Shown one piece after another: positions 1-5,348 of a DNA stretch of 5,408 nt (position 1 is the first letter of the stretch; every line of letters begins with the position of its first letter). The stretch is taken from positions 1-5,408 of the forward strand of contig CAUCOL010000145.1 in assembly GCA_958444395.1 (NCBI GenBank), written 5' to 3'. The notes under the pieces are model-generated. The model was not told the DNA's origin, did no database searches, and saw nothing but the letters and a program-made list of their open reading frames with translations. The translations under genes and the position numbers were made by a program. This DNA comes from an uncultured Lachnospiraceae bacterium. Lineage in GTDB: Bacteria > Bacillota > Clostridia > Lachnospirales > Lachnospiraceae.

Positions 1-214
1 GGGGGAGTTTCGCTCGAAGCACGTAATTCAAACATCGTAACACAGCCAATCCGGGACTTGGAAAAGACGTAAGGTACCAAGACAATTTTTCACTTTTCTT
101 CTGCAGATTTTCAAAGAATTTGAAGCAAAAATCCTGTGTTACTTTAATGCCGGATCAGAAACCGGAGCGGAAATCTCTCTATTTTTTCTGTGGGTAGTGG
201 GTGTCAGGTTTTAA
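1..214. other. gene-free leader region upstream of the bioY promoter
   Basis: No convincing gene is visible here. One plus-strand frame is open from base 1 to a TAA at 70-72 (23 codons). It could be the tail of an upstream gene, but that length of open frame is expected by chance. Visible structures are a 9-bp inverted repeat (GTAACACAG at 37-45, CTGTGTTAC at 134-142), a CTTGG/CCAAG hairpin (57-61 with 77-81) followed by TTTTT at 86-90, a small hairpin TTCAAA/TTTGAA (110-115 with 119-124), and a CCGG...CCGG hairpin at 150-165. The 57-90 structure could be a weak terminator of an upstream gene, but its stem is short and its loop is 15 nt. No T-box or riboswitch signature was recognised. Confidence 0.5.
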
Positions 215-247
215 ATCGTAAACTAATATTTTATCTGGGTTGACAAT
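215..247 (+). promoter_or_regulatory. candidate BirA operator upstream of bioY
   Basis: An imperfect inverted repeat has half-sites ATCGTAAAC (215-223) and GTTGACAAT (239-247) separated by 15 bp; the two arms match as a dyad at 7 of 9 positions. Known BirA boxes in bacteria are inverted TTGTAAAC- or TTGTTAAC-type half-sites separated by about 14-16 bp. The right arm contains most of the -35 box of the bioY promoter, so a bound biotinyl-AMP:BirA dimer would block RNA polymerase. The biotin-uptake gene directly downstream supports the assignment. The match comes from comparing half-sites by eye and has not been scored with a motif model. Confidence 0.6.
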
Positions 248-268
248 CAGTTTTGTTTTTTGTATGAT
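240..268 (+). promoter_or_regulatory. sigma-A promoter of bioY
   Basis: A perfect -35 box TTGACA (240-245), a 17-bp spacer and a -10 box TATGAT (263-268, one mismatch to TATAAT) predict transcription starting near 275. That gives a leader of only about 29 nt before the bioY start codon, so control is likely at initiation, through the overlapping BirA-like site, and not by a leader riboswitch. Confidence 0.85.
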
Positions 269-303
269 AGGGGCTGTATTAAAAATGATGGAGGATTTAT
301 TTC

Positions 304-927
304 ATGAAAAACGAGACTATGACATCGACACAAACTGGTACAGCCACCGGCGAAAAGAGTGGTTTTTCTACAAAGCAGCTGGCTATGATCGCACTCATGA
401 CTGCATTAACCTGCGTTCTGGCACCACTTTCTATTCCGATTGGTCCTGTACCTATTTCTTTTACTAACTTTGTAATCTATCTGGCATTGTATCTGCTCGG
501 CTGGAAAAAGGGAACGATCAGCTATATTATTTATCTTCTGATCGGTATGGTCGGCATCCCTGTTTTCTCCGGATTCACAGGTGGTCTAGGTAAACTGGCA
601 GGTCCTACCGGCGGCTATCTGGCAGGCTTTATTCTTATGGCTTTGATTGCCGGATTTTTCATTGAGAAATTCTCTGAAAATAAACCATCCCATATCGCAG
701 TCTGTGTGATCAGCATGATTGTCGCAACAGCTGTCTGCTACTTATTTGGTACTGTATGGTTTGTACAGGTCTATGCCGGATCGGAGACACCATATACTTA
801 CTCCGCTGCTATGGCAGCCTGTGTTTATCCTTTTATACCGGGAGATCTTGTAAAGATCATCGCTGCTGCCATCATCGGACCACAGCTTCGTCGTGCGCTG
901 AAGCGTGCCGGTCTGCTCGGATTCTAA
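304..927 (+). CDS. bioY: BioY, biotin-specific S component of an ECF transporter
   Basis: This is the integral membrane subunit that captures biotin outside the cell. It normally works with a shared energising module (EcfA, EcfA', EcfT), none of which is encoded in this window. The 207-residue protein is of usual BioY length with a slightly long polar N-terminus (residues 1-23) ahead of about six hydrophobic segments (approximately 25-45, 52-66, 71-88, 104-120, 128-158, 181-192). Two family signatures are clear: the glycine-rich GPTGGYLAGF at residues 100-109 and YPFIPGDLVK at 175-184, which line the biotin pocket in characterised BioY proteins. The start is set by GGAGG at 290-294, nine bases before ATG. 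It is a single-gene unit with its own promoter and a terminator at 1036-1067, probably repressed by BirA when biotin is plentiful. The specific substrate is inferred from family motifs and the operator-like site. Confidence 0.95.
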   Translation: MKNETMTSTQTGTATGEKSGFSTKQLAMIALMTALTCVLAPLSIPIGPVPISFTNFVIYLALYLLGWKKGTISYIIYLLIGMVGIPVFSGFTGGLGKLAGPTGGYLAGFILMALIAGFFIEKFSENKPSHIAVCVISMIVATAVCYLFGTVWFVQVYAGSETPYTYSAAMAACVYPFIPGDLVKIIAAAIIGPQLRRALKRAGLLGF

Positions 928-1035
928 TACGAGCATATCTTATTGAACAGAATAAAACAGGGCAATCTGCCAGGATACCGTGTCCGTTACGAGATACGGA
1001 TTATTCTTTTCCTGCGGATTTCCTCTTAATCTTAG

Positions 1036-1067
1036 AAAGGTACTGCTGTTTTGGGCAGTGCCTTTTT
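1036..1067 (+). terminator. intrinsic terminator downstream of bioY
   Basis: A 10-bp stem pairs AGGTACTGCT (1038-1047) with GGCAGTGCCT (1054-1063), including two G-U pairs, around the 6-nt loop GTTTTG, and it runs into TTTTT (1063-1067). Preceding A residues can extend the stem into the T-run. It lies about 110 bp past the bioY stop codon. The intervening bases 928-1035 hold only short hairpins (GGCA/TGCC at 961-971 and TCCGT/ACGGA at 983-1000) and no gene. Confidence 0.85.
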
Positions 1068-1083
1068 ATGAAATAGGAAATTG

Positions 1084-1158
1084 TTCACAACACAGAGTGA
1101 AGCCAACGAGAATTGCGAGGCAATTCCCGGAGTACAAAACGCTGGTTTTGCCTTTTTT
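1084..1158 (+). other. intergenic element with three consecutive hairpins ending in a T-run
   Basis: Three local stems follow one another: TTCAC/GTGAA (1084-1088 with 1097-1101, 8-nt loop), a perfect 7-bp GAATTGC/GCAATTC with a GAG triloop (1110-1126), and a perfect 6-bp CAAAAC/GTTTTG with a GCTG loop (1135-1150). The last is followed by CCTTTTTT (1151-1158). The final stem plus T-run resembles a weak intrinsic terminator, in tandem with the one at 1036-1067. The element could be a small structured RNA, a dispersed intergenic repeat, or simply a second terminator. No clear promoter of its own was found and no known RNA family was recognised. Confidence 0.35.
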
Positions 1159-1180
1159 ATTTCTCTCTATCAGGAATCGC

Positions 1181-1209
1181 TTGCCATCTTCCTAAAAAAT
1201 GCGTATTAT
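1181..1209 (+). promoter_or_regulatory. sigma-A promoter of the S1-domain gene
   Basis: A -35 box TTGCCA (1181-1186, one mismatch) is followed by a 17-bp spacer and a -10 box TATTAT (1204-1209, one mismatch). Initiation is expected near 1216, giving a 5' leader of about 58 nt. The promoter overlaps the first codons of the longest possible reading frame (from 1199), which supports the downstream start at 1274. Confidence 0.7.
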
Positions 1210-1212
1210 ATT

Positions 1213-1257
1213 GGTGTCTACGCACACCAGACAGAAATTTTCCTACAATACGTGTGC
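1213..1257 (+). promoter_or_regulatory. candidate structured leader (pseudoknot or alternative hairpins) of the S1-domain gene
   Basis: TGTCT (1215-1219) can pair with AGACA (1229-1233). The loop between them contains GCACAC (1222-1227), which is complementary to GTGTGC (1252-1257), so the two stems together form an H-type pseudoknot. A competing hairpin GGTGT/ACACC (1213-1217 with 1224-1228) uses the same bases. The 3' arm of stem 2 ends six bases before the GAGG ribosome binding sequence at 1264-1267. Folding is by eye; ligand and function are unknown. Confidence 0.35.
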
Positions 1258-1273
1258 AGAAATGAGGTCAAAT

Positions 1274-2200
1274 ATGAGCGAAACACCATCTATGAAGGAT
1301 TTTGAAACTGACCTGGAACGATCTTTTCAGGTATTAAAAGAAGGAGATATTCTGGATGTTACCGTGATCGGCATCTCCGAATCAGAACTGACAGTAGACC
1401 TGAATTATTACACAGAAGGGGTAATCCCGCTGGAAGAATGCAGCGATGACCCTTCTTTTTCTATCAAAAATGATATGAATATCGGAGATACTGTCAAGGC
1501 CCTGGTCATCGACAGCGAAAACGCAAGCGGTAATGTCATCCTGTCGATGAAAGAAGCAAATAACCTGCTCGTCTGGGATACCCTGAAAGAAGATCTTGAA
1601 AAACGTACCGTATTTCAGGTCAAGATCCTGGAAGCTGTTCCTGCCGGTGTTGTTGGTTACGTCCGTGGAATCCGCGGGTTTATTCCGGCTTCCCAGCTGG
1701 CACTGACCTATGTAGAAGATACGGACAGCTATGTCGGTATGACTGTACCTGCCGTAATCCTTACTGCAGATCCCCGCGTGAAGAAGCTAGTTCTGTCGGC
1801 AAAGGTAATCGAAAAAGAACGTGCTCTCGCCGAAAAAACACAGCGGATCGGTCGTCTGACAACGGGAGACATCGTCGAGGGAATGATCGAACGAATGGAA
1901 TCCTATGGTGTATTTATCAATATCGGAGAAGGTATGACCGGTCTCTGTCATATCTCACAGATCACAAACAAATTCATCAAATCGCCAAAAGAAGTCCTGA
2001 AAATGGGACAGACTGTAAAAGCGAAGATCTTAAAGATTGAAGGTGACCGCATCTCATTAAGCATCAAAGCACTAATGGAAGATGAAGTTCCCGAAACAGA
2101 AGAAACGTATGACATTCCGGAAGAATATGCTGCAAAAGAGGACGAAGCTGCCGAAGACACCAGCCCATTTGCCAAGCTGTTGCAAGGCATAAAATTATAG
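1274..2200 (+). CDS. S1 RNA-binding domain protein (three S1 repeats)
   Basis: This predicted cytoplasmic RNA-binding protein of 308 residues is related to ribosomal protein S1 but shorter than the six-domain E. coli protein. Three S1-type OB folds are visible: domain 1 at about residues 20-94, a more divergent domain 2 at about 108-177, and a canonical domain 3 at about 195-267. Domain 3 carries the classic YGVFINIG (211-218), GLCHIS (223-228) and LSIKAL (262-267) segments, including the usual aromatic and histidine RNA-contact positions F214 and H226. An acidic tail (about 268-297) follows. The start is ATG at 1274 with GAGG at 1264-1267 spaced six bases. The frame is open back to 1199, but that would place the start inside the promoter. 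It is a single-gene unit between its own promoter and the bidirectional terminator at 2332-2370. A role in translation initiation or mRNA binding is inferred from the family, and the exact function in such clostridial S1-like proteins is not settled. Confidence 0.88.
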   Translation: MSETPSMKDFETDLERSFQVLKEGDILDVTVIGISESELTVDLNYYTEGVIPLEECSDDPSFSIKNDMNIGDTVKALVIDSENASGNVILSMKEANNLLVWDTLKEDLEKRTVFQVKILEAVPAGVVGYVRGIRGFIPASQLALTYVEDTDSYVGMTVPAVILTADPRVKKLVLSAKVIEKERALAEKTQRIGRLTTGDIVEGMIERMESYGVFINIGEGMTGLCHISQITNKFIKSPKEVLKMGQTVKAKILKIEGDRISLSIKALMEDEVPETEETYDIPEEYAAKEDEAAEDTSPFAKLLQGIKL

Positions 2201-2331
2201 CATCGCGAAGCATTCCTGTTGCTCTTCACTCATGCAAAACCCGGTGCACTTTATACATCACCGCACAATTGCTGATGCAATCTTCCTTTGTGGTGAAATC
2301 ATATCGTCACAGAATATTTTCTTATAGAGAC
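2201..2331. other. gene-free region after the S1-domain gene
   Basis: No gene is visible between the S1-domain stop codon and the shared terminator. A composite hairpin can form: an outer stem TCACC (2258-2262) with GGTGA (2292-2296), then ACAA/TTGT (2265-2268 with 2288-2291), enclosing a small ATTGC/GCAAT hairpin (2268-2272 with 2277-2281). The ACAA and ATTGC arms share base 2268, so they compete slightly. There is no T-run, so this is more likely 3' UTR structure than a terminator. Confidence 0.3.
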
Positions 2332-2370
2332 AAAAAATCCCGGTTCAGATATAATCTGATCCGGGATTTT
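2332..2370. terminator. bidirectional terminator between the S1-domain gene and the rnf operon
   Basis: A long hairpin pairs AAAATCCCGG (2334-2343) with CCGGGATTTT (2361-2370). After one T-T mismatch the stem continues as TCAGAT/ATCTGA (2345-2350 with 2354-2359) around a 3-nt loop. Read on the plus strand it ends in TTTT. Read on the minus strand it ends in TTTTTT (2337-2332). It therefore fits termination of both convergent units and looks stronger for the rnf side. Confidence 0.9.
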
Positions 2371-2416
2371 GAGATTATAAATTACTTGAACCGTAATAAC
2401 ACCTCAATCAGTACAA

Positions 2417-3211
2417 TCAGTGTGCCAGAATAACTTTCTTCGGACACTTTTCTGCACACTTACCGCAGCCGGTACATTTGCTCTGATCTATATGTGCAAT
2501 GTTATTCTCCACGGTGATCGCACCTGCTTCACACTGCTTTGCACAAAGACCGCAGCCGATACATCCTGTATCGCAGACTGCCATTACCTTTGGACCTTTG
2601 TCCTTATTGGAGCAGGCAACTGCCAGCTTTGCGTCGTATGGAATCATTTCGATCAAACCATTTGGACATTCCTGTGCACATTTGCCACAGGCTACACACT
2701 TCTCTTTATCTACAACTGCCACACCGTTTTTGATATGGATCGCATCGAACTGACAGGCTGCCACGCAGGAACCAAATCCCATACAGCCAAATGCACAGGC
2801 TTTGTCACCACGTCCCGGTATCGCTGCCGCTCTCTTACAATCAGAGATACCATAATAGTTTGCTTTTACTCCTGCTTTATCACAGGTACCGGAACATTTC
2901 ACATAGGCTACCTGCTTCACAGAATCTCCTGCTTCCACGCCCATGATGGCACTAATCTTATCTGCGACTTTTGCACCGCCTACCGGACAGGCATTGACAG
3001 GAGCTTCTCCTGCTGCGATTGCTTTGGCAAGCGCATCACAACCTGCATAACCACAACCACCACAGTTATTTCCCGGCAGTTCTTCACGAACTGCTACTTC
3101 TTTTTCATCCACCGGCACTGCCAGTTTGATTGCTGCAAATCCCAGAAGAAGACCAATCAGAATACCAATGATACCTACCAGAAGTGCTGCATATAATACA
3201 CCTGTTACCAT
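2417..3211 (-). CDS. rnfB: RnfB, iron-sulfur subunit of the Rnf ferredoxin:NAD+ complex
   Basis: RnfB is the membrane-anchored cytoplasmic subunit thought to take electrons from reduced ferredoxin and pass them into the Rnf complex. The 264-residue protein has an N-terminal membrane helix (about 5-30). An N-terminal four-cysteine cluster domain follows, with GNNCGGCGYAGC and C75 (cysteines 50, 53, 58, 75). A middle cysteine-rich block (106, 110, 125, 139, 143, 149, 153) comes next. Ferredoxin-type motifs CX2CX2CX3C lie at 172-182, 217-227 and 246-256, with C213 and C200 nearby. With 25 cysteines it is the clostridial multi-cluster type, not the short enterobacterial RsxB. The start is ATG at 3211, preceded by AGGAGG (3225-3220) eight bases away; the longer open frame to 3244 would overlap rnfA and has no ribosome binding site. 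It is the last gene of the operon, 16 bp after rnfA and followed by the terminator at 2332-2370. Confidence 0.96.
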   Translation of the reverse strand: MVTGVLYAALLVGIIGILIGLLLGFAAIKLAVPVDEKEVAVREELPGNNCGGCGYAGCDALAKAIAAGEAPVNACPVGGAKVADKISAIMGVEAGDSVKQVAYVKCSGTCDKAGVKANYYGISDCKRAAAIPGRGDKACAFGCMGFGSCVAACQFDAIHIKNGVAVVDKEKCVACGKCAQECPNGLIEMIPYDAKLAVACSNKDKGPKVMAVCDTGCIGCGLCAKQCEAGAITVENNIAHIDQSKCTGCGKCAEKCPKKVILAH

Positions 3212-3227
3212 TTTGTCTTCCTCCTTT

Positions 3228-3821
3228 CTACACCAGACCTGCAAATCCGCAGAATGCGATAGCCATCAGGCTGGCTGTTACCAGTACAATCGGTGTACCC
3301 TGAAATGATTTTGGTACATCGTTATATTCATTTCTCTCACGAATGCTTGCCAGAAGTACGATCGAGATCAGGAATCCAAGTGCTGTGAACAGACCTCTTA
3401 CAACACTGCAGAGATATCCATAACCAAAGGACTCACCGGCATAATCCGTAACGTTGTTTAATGCGACACCCAGCACGGCACAGTTCGTCGTGATCAGTGG
3501 AAGATACACACCCAGTGATGCATGAAGTGCCGGCATAAACTTTTTCAGTGCCATCTCAATAAACTGTACCAGAGCTGCAATGATCAGGATAAATGCAATC
3601 GTTTCCAGATAAGCAAGACCTGTCGGCTCAAGGATAAAGTAATAGATCGGATATGTGATCGCAGAGGCGATCGTGATAACGAAAGTTACCGCTGCACCCA
3701 TGCCGGCTGCTGTCTCAATCTTCTTGGATACACCCAGGAACGGACAGATACCCAGGAACTGACTCAGTACAACGTTGCTGACCAGCATAGATGATATAAT
3801 AATGATCATAATATTTCCCAC
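3228..3821 (-). CDS. rnfA: RnfA, membrane subunit of the Rnf complex
   Basis: RnfA is an integral membrane subunit that, with its paralogue RnfE, forms the core carrying an intramembrane [2Fe-2S] cluster, in Na+- or H+-translocating Rnf and in the related NQR. From GTG it has 197 residues (E. coli RsxA has 193) and six hydrophobic segments. The family landmarks are FLGICPFLGVSKK (22-34) and LPLITTNCAVLG (107-118); C26 and C114 are the expected cluster ligands. The ends carry little positive charge, the opposite of RnfE, matching the known inverted topology of the pair. The start is uncertain: the GGAGG at 3836-3832 is ten bases from GTG (3821) but only one base from an in-frame TTG (3830), and 22 bases from an ATG (3809). 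GTG is preferred here. Translation is probably coupled to rnfE, whose stop codon lies at 3827-3829. Confidence 0.93.
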   Translation of the reverse strand: MGNIMIIIISSMLVSNVVLSQFLGICPFLGVSKKIETAAGMGAAVTFVITIASAITYPIYYFILEPTGLAYLETIAFILIIAALVQFIEMALKKFMPALHASLGVYLPLITTNCAVLGVALNNVTDYAGESFGYGYLCSVVRGLFTALGFLISIVLLASIRERNEYNDVPKSFQGTPIVLVTASLMAIAFCGFAGLV

Positions 3822-3826
3822 TGTAA

Positions 3827-4621
3827 TCAATCCTCCTTCTTCTCAGCCTTAGCAGCGGCTTCTTTTGCTGCCTTTGCTTTTGCTGCAGCTTCCTTCGCAG
3901 CTTTTGCCTTTGCCGCTTTCTGCGCAGCACGTTCCGCTTCAACCAGACCTTTATTGGCTGCACAGCTTGCGCCGGTACATTGCATGCAGTTTCCACCACA
4001 GGCAATTGTCTCGTCTGTCGGAACATTCGTAGCAGATGGCAGTTTTAATTTGTTCTGGATCGCTGTCAAAAATGCCAGCACAAGGAAAGCACCCGGTGCC
4101 AATACGAAAAATGTAATATGGAAATCATCCGGAATAAACTGCTTTCCGAAGATTGCACCGGAACCAATGATCTCACGGCAGATACCGATACAGGTCAGGC
4201 CGAATGTAAATCCGAGTCCCATGCCCAGTCCATCGAAAATAGATGGAAGTACCGGATTCTTAGAGGCATATGCCTCCGCTCTACCCAGGATGATACAGTT
4301 TACTACGATCAATGGGATATACACACCCAGCGATTTATTTAATGATGGTAAATATGCCTGCAAAAGCAGCTGCACCACAGTTACAAAAGATGCAACGATA
4401 ACGATAAATGCAGGAATACGAACCTTATCCGGAATCACCTTACGAAGTAATGATATCATGGCATTTGACAGGATCAGTACGGCAGTTGTCGTCAGACCCA
4501 TGCCCAGACCGTTTACAGCAGAAGATGTAACTGCCAAAGTAGGACACATACCAAGCATCATCACGAAGGTTGGATTCTCAGTGATAATACCGTTTTTTAA
4601 ACGTTCTGTACAGGAATTCAT
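3827..4621 (-). CDS. rnfE: RnfE, membrane subunit of the Rnf complex with a Cys-rich and Ala/Lys-rich C-terminal extension
   Basis: RnfE is the paralogue and partner of RnfA in the membrane core of the ferredoxin:NAD+ oxidoreductase. The 264-residue protein has a conserved part of about residues 1-190 with six hydrophobic segments. It contains GMCPTLAVTSS (24-34) and GVYIPLIVVNCIILG (99-113); C26 and C109 are the expected [2Fe-2S] ligands. The E. coli homologue is about 231 residues. Here an extra tail carries a CX3CX2CX4C motif (cysteines 208, 212, 215, 220), then an Ala/Lys/Glu-rich segment in which KAKAAKEAAA occurs twice in tandem (238-257). Positive charges at both ends suggest they face the cytoplasm. 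The start is ATG at 4621 with GGAGG at 4635-4631, nine bases away. It follows rnfG after the only sizeable gap in the operon (76 bp) and ends just ahead of rnfA. Confidence 0.95.
   Translation of the reverse strand: MNSCTERLKNGIITENPTFVMMLGMCPTLAVTSSAVNGLGMGLTTTAVLILSNAMISLLRKVIPDKVRIPAFIVIVASFVTVVQLLLQAYLPSLNKSLGVYIPLIVVNCIILGRAEAYASKNPVLPSIFDGLGMGLGFTFGLTCIGICREIIGSGAIFGKQFIPDDFHITFFVLAPGAFLVLAFLTAIQNKLKLPSATNVPTDETIACGGNCMQCTGASCAANKGLVEAERAAQKAAKAKAAKEAAAKAKAAKEAAAKAEKKED
3832..3836 (-). promoter_or_regulatory. ribosome binding site deciding the rnfA start
   Basis: Minus-strand GGAGG sits inside the last codons of rnfE. The spacing is 10 nt to GTG at 3821, 1 nt to TTG at 3830 and 22 nt to ATG at 3809, so GTG is the most plausible initiation codon. 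The stop codon of rnfE lies between this site and the GTG, an arrangement typical of translational coupling. Confidence 0.7.
3851..3910 (-). repeat. two tandem imperfect 30-bp units in the rnfE 3' end
   Basis: Two adjacent 30-bp units encode the identical decapeptide KAKAAKEAAA (RnfE residues 238-247 and 248-257). The DNA copies differ at several silent positions, so the amino-acid pattern is preserved while the DNA has drifted. This argues for an old duplication under selection for a charged helical tail, and against a recent slippage event. Confidence 0.75.
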
Positions 4622-4671
4622 ATCCTTAGTCCTCCATTCTGAAGCGTTAATTTCTATAAAATAATGTCTGT

Positions 4672-4694
4672 GACGCTCCTACACAAACAGCGTC
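4672..4694 (-). other. hairpin in the rnfG-rnfE intergenic gap
   Basis: GACGCT (4672-4677) pairs with AGCGTC (4689-4694) around an 11-nt loop. On the transcript it forms directly after the rnfG stop codon. The U-rich stretch is about 8 nt downstream and interrupted, so it is a poor terminator; it may be an mRNA-stability or processing element or a partial attenuator within the operon. Confidence 0.45.
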
Positions 4695-4697
4695 TCA

Positions 4698-5348
4698 TTA
4701 TTTGGATACCGATGCAATAAAGTTCAGAGTACCGTTTACCGCTCTTGTGACAGCCTTACTTGTGATCGTGGCACCACTGATCGCATTGATCGATCCATTG
4801 TCTGTGCTGCCTGTGCCGTCTTTCACTACGGTAACCTCTTTGCTTGTATCCATGCCTACATACTGGCTGTTCCAGTCTTTGTTTGTACTGTTCTGGCCAA
4901 GACCAGGTGTCTCGTTACTGGCATCCGTTACCTGGATTCCTTTGATCTTTCCGTCCTGATCGATACCAAGTGCCAGCGTAACATTTCCGCCATAGCCTTT
5001 TGCATAGCAGGTAGCTACATAGCCGGCATCCTGACCGTCTACCTTCGCCTTCAGCACTTCGGAGACTGTTACATCAGATAATGTCTGCTCTCCCTTTGTC
5101 ACCTTGCCTGCTGCCAGCTCTTCGTTATAAGCAGTCAGTTTTGTTGTCAGGTCTTTATCCTCTTCAAACTCTGCTCCGGCATATACCGCTGCATATGCCT
5201 CTGCCTTTGTCTTTGCCTCCTGCACTTCAATCGGCTTCTTTGTGATCGTATACACACCACCAAGAATAATACCGGCGATCAGCGTGATCAACGTAAGACA
5301 AATGGTATCATGTACCAGTGTATTACTCCTTGCTTCTTTATTTGCCAT
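4698..5348 (-). CDS. rnfG: RnfG, FMN-binding subunit of the Rnf complex
   Basis: RnfG carries a covalently bound FMN on the outer face of the membrane and relays electrons within the complex. The 216-residue protein has a short cytoplasmic N-terminus, one membrane anchor (about 14-35), and an extracytoplasmic FMN-binding domain (about 95-210). The domain contains GYGGNVTLALGID (118-130), the ETPGLG segment (146-151) and SGAT (191-194) followed by ITS. Thr194 is the expected site of flavinylation by an ApbE-type transferase, which is not encoded here. The residue three before the SGAT serine, often Asp in such domains, is Asn188. The start is ATG at 5348 with AGGAGGG at 5363-5357, eight bases upstream; the frame stays open to 5396, but that extension overlaps rnfD and lacks a ribosome binding site. 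It overlaps the end of rnfD by 11 bp. Confidence 0.95.
   Translation of the reverse strand: MANKEARSNTLVHDTICLTLITLIAGIILGGVYTITKKPIEVQEAKTKAEAYAAVYAGAEFEEDKDLTTKLTAYNEELAAGKVTKGEQTLSDVTVSEVLKAKVDGQDAGYVATCYAKGYGGNVTLALGIDQDGKIKGIQVTDASNETPGLGQNSTNKDWNSQYVGMDTSKEVTVVKDGTGSTDNGSINAISGATITSKAVTRAVNGTLNFIASVSK

Noticed and set aside
1..72. Open frame of 23 codons entering from the left edge and ending at TAA 70-72, possible tail of an upstream gene
   Set aside because: Stretches this short are often open by chance, the residues suggest no family, and the stop codon would lie inside the loop of the only nearby terminator-like hairpin.
37..165. Possible riboswitch or T-box controlling bioY
   Set aside because: No conserved T-box or known riboswitch core is visible, and the near-consensus promoter at 240-268 lies downstream of this structure, so it would not be part of the bioY transcript from that promoter.
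1199..1273. N-terminal extension of the S1-domain protein to an ATG at 1199
   Set aside because: It would start within the promoter (-10 box at 1204-1209) and has no ribosome binding site, while ATG 1274 has GAGG at good spacing. The extra 25 residues do not look like S1-domain sequence.
2420..3196. Long plus-strand open frame of 258 codons opposite rnfB
   Set aside because: It is rich in Cys, Thr and aromatic residues in a pattern that mirrors the antisense of the cysteine-rich RnfB, has no family resemblance, and lies opposite a certain gene.
3851..3914. Repeat array that might be CRISPR-like
   Set aside because: Only two adjacent coding units with no spacers; it encodes a repeated peptide in RnfE.
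3715..4026. Minus-strand frame of 103 codons rich in Arg, Lys and Gln across the rnfE-rnfA junction
   Set aside because: Its composition comes from the frame-shifted Ala/Lys repeat of rnfE; it overlaps both genes and has no independent support.
3954..4664. Plus-strand open frame of 236 codons opposite rnfE
   Set aside because: It is antisense shadow of rnfE: no recognisable domain, and rnfE is unambiguous by motif, length and operon order.
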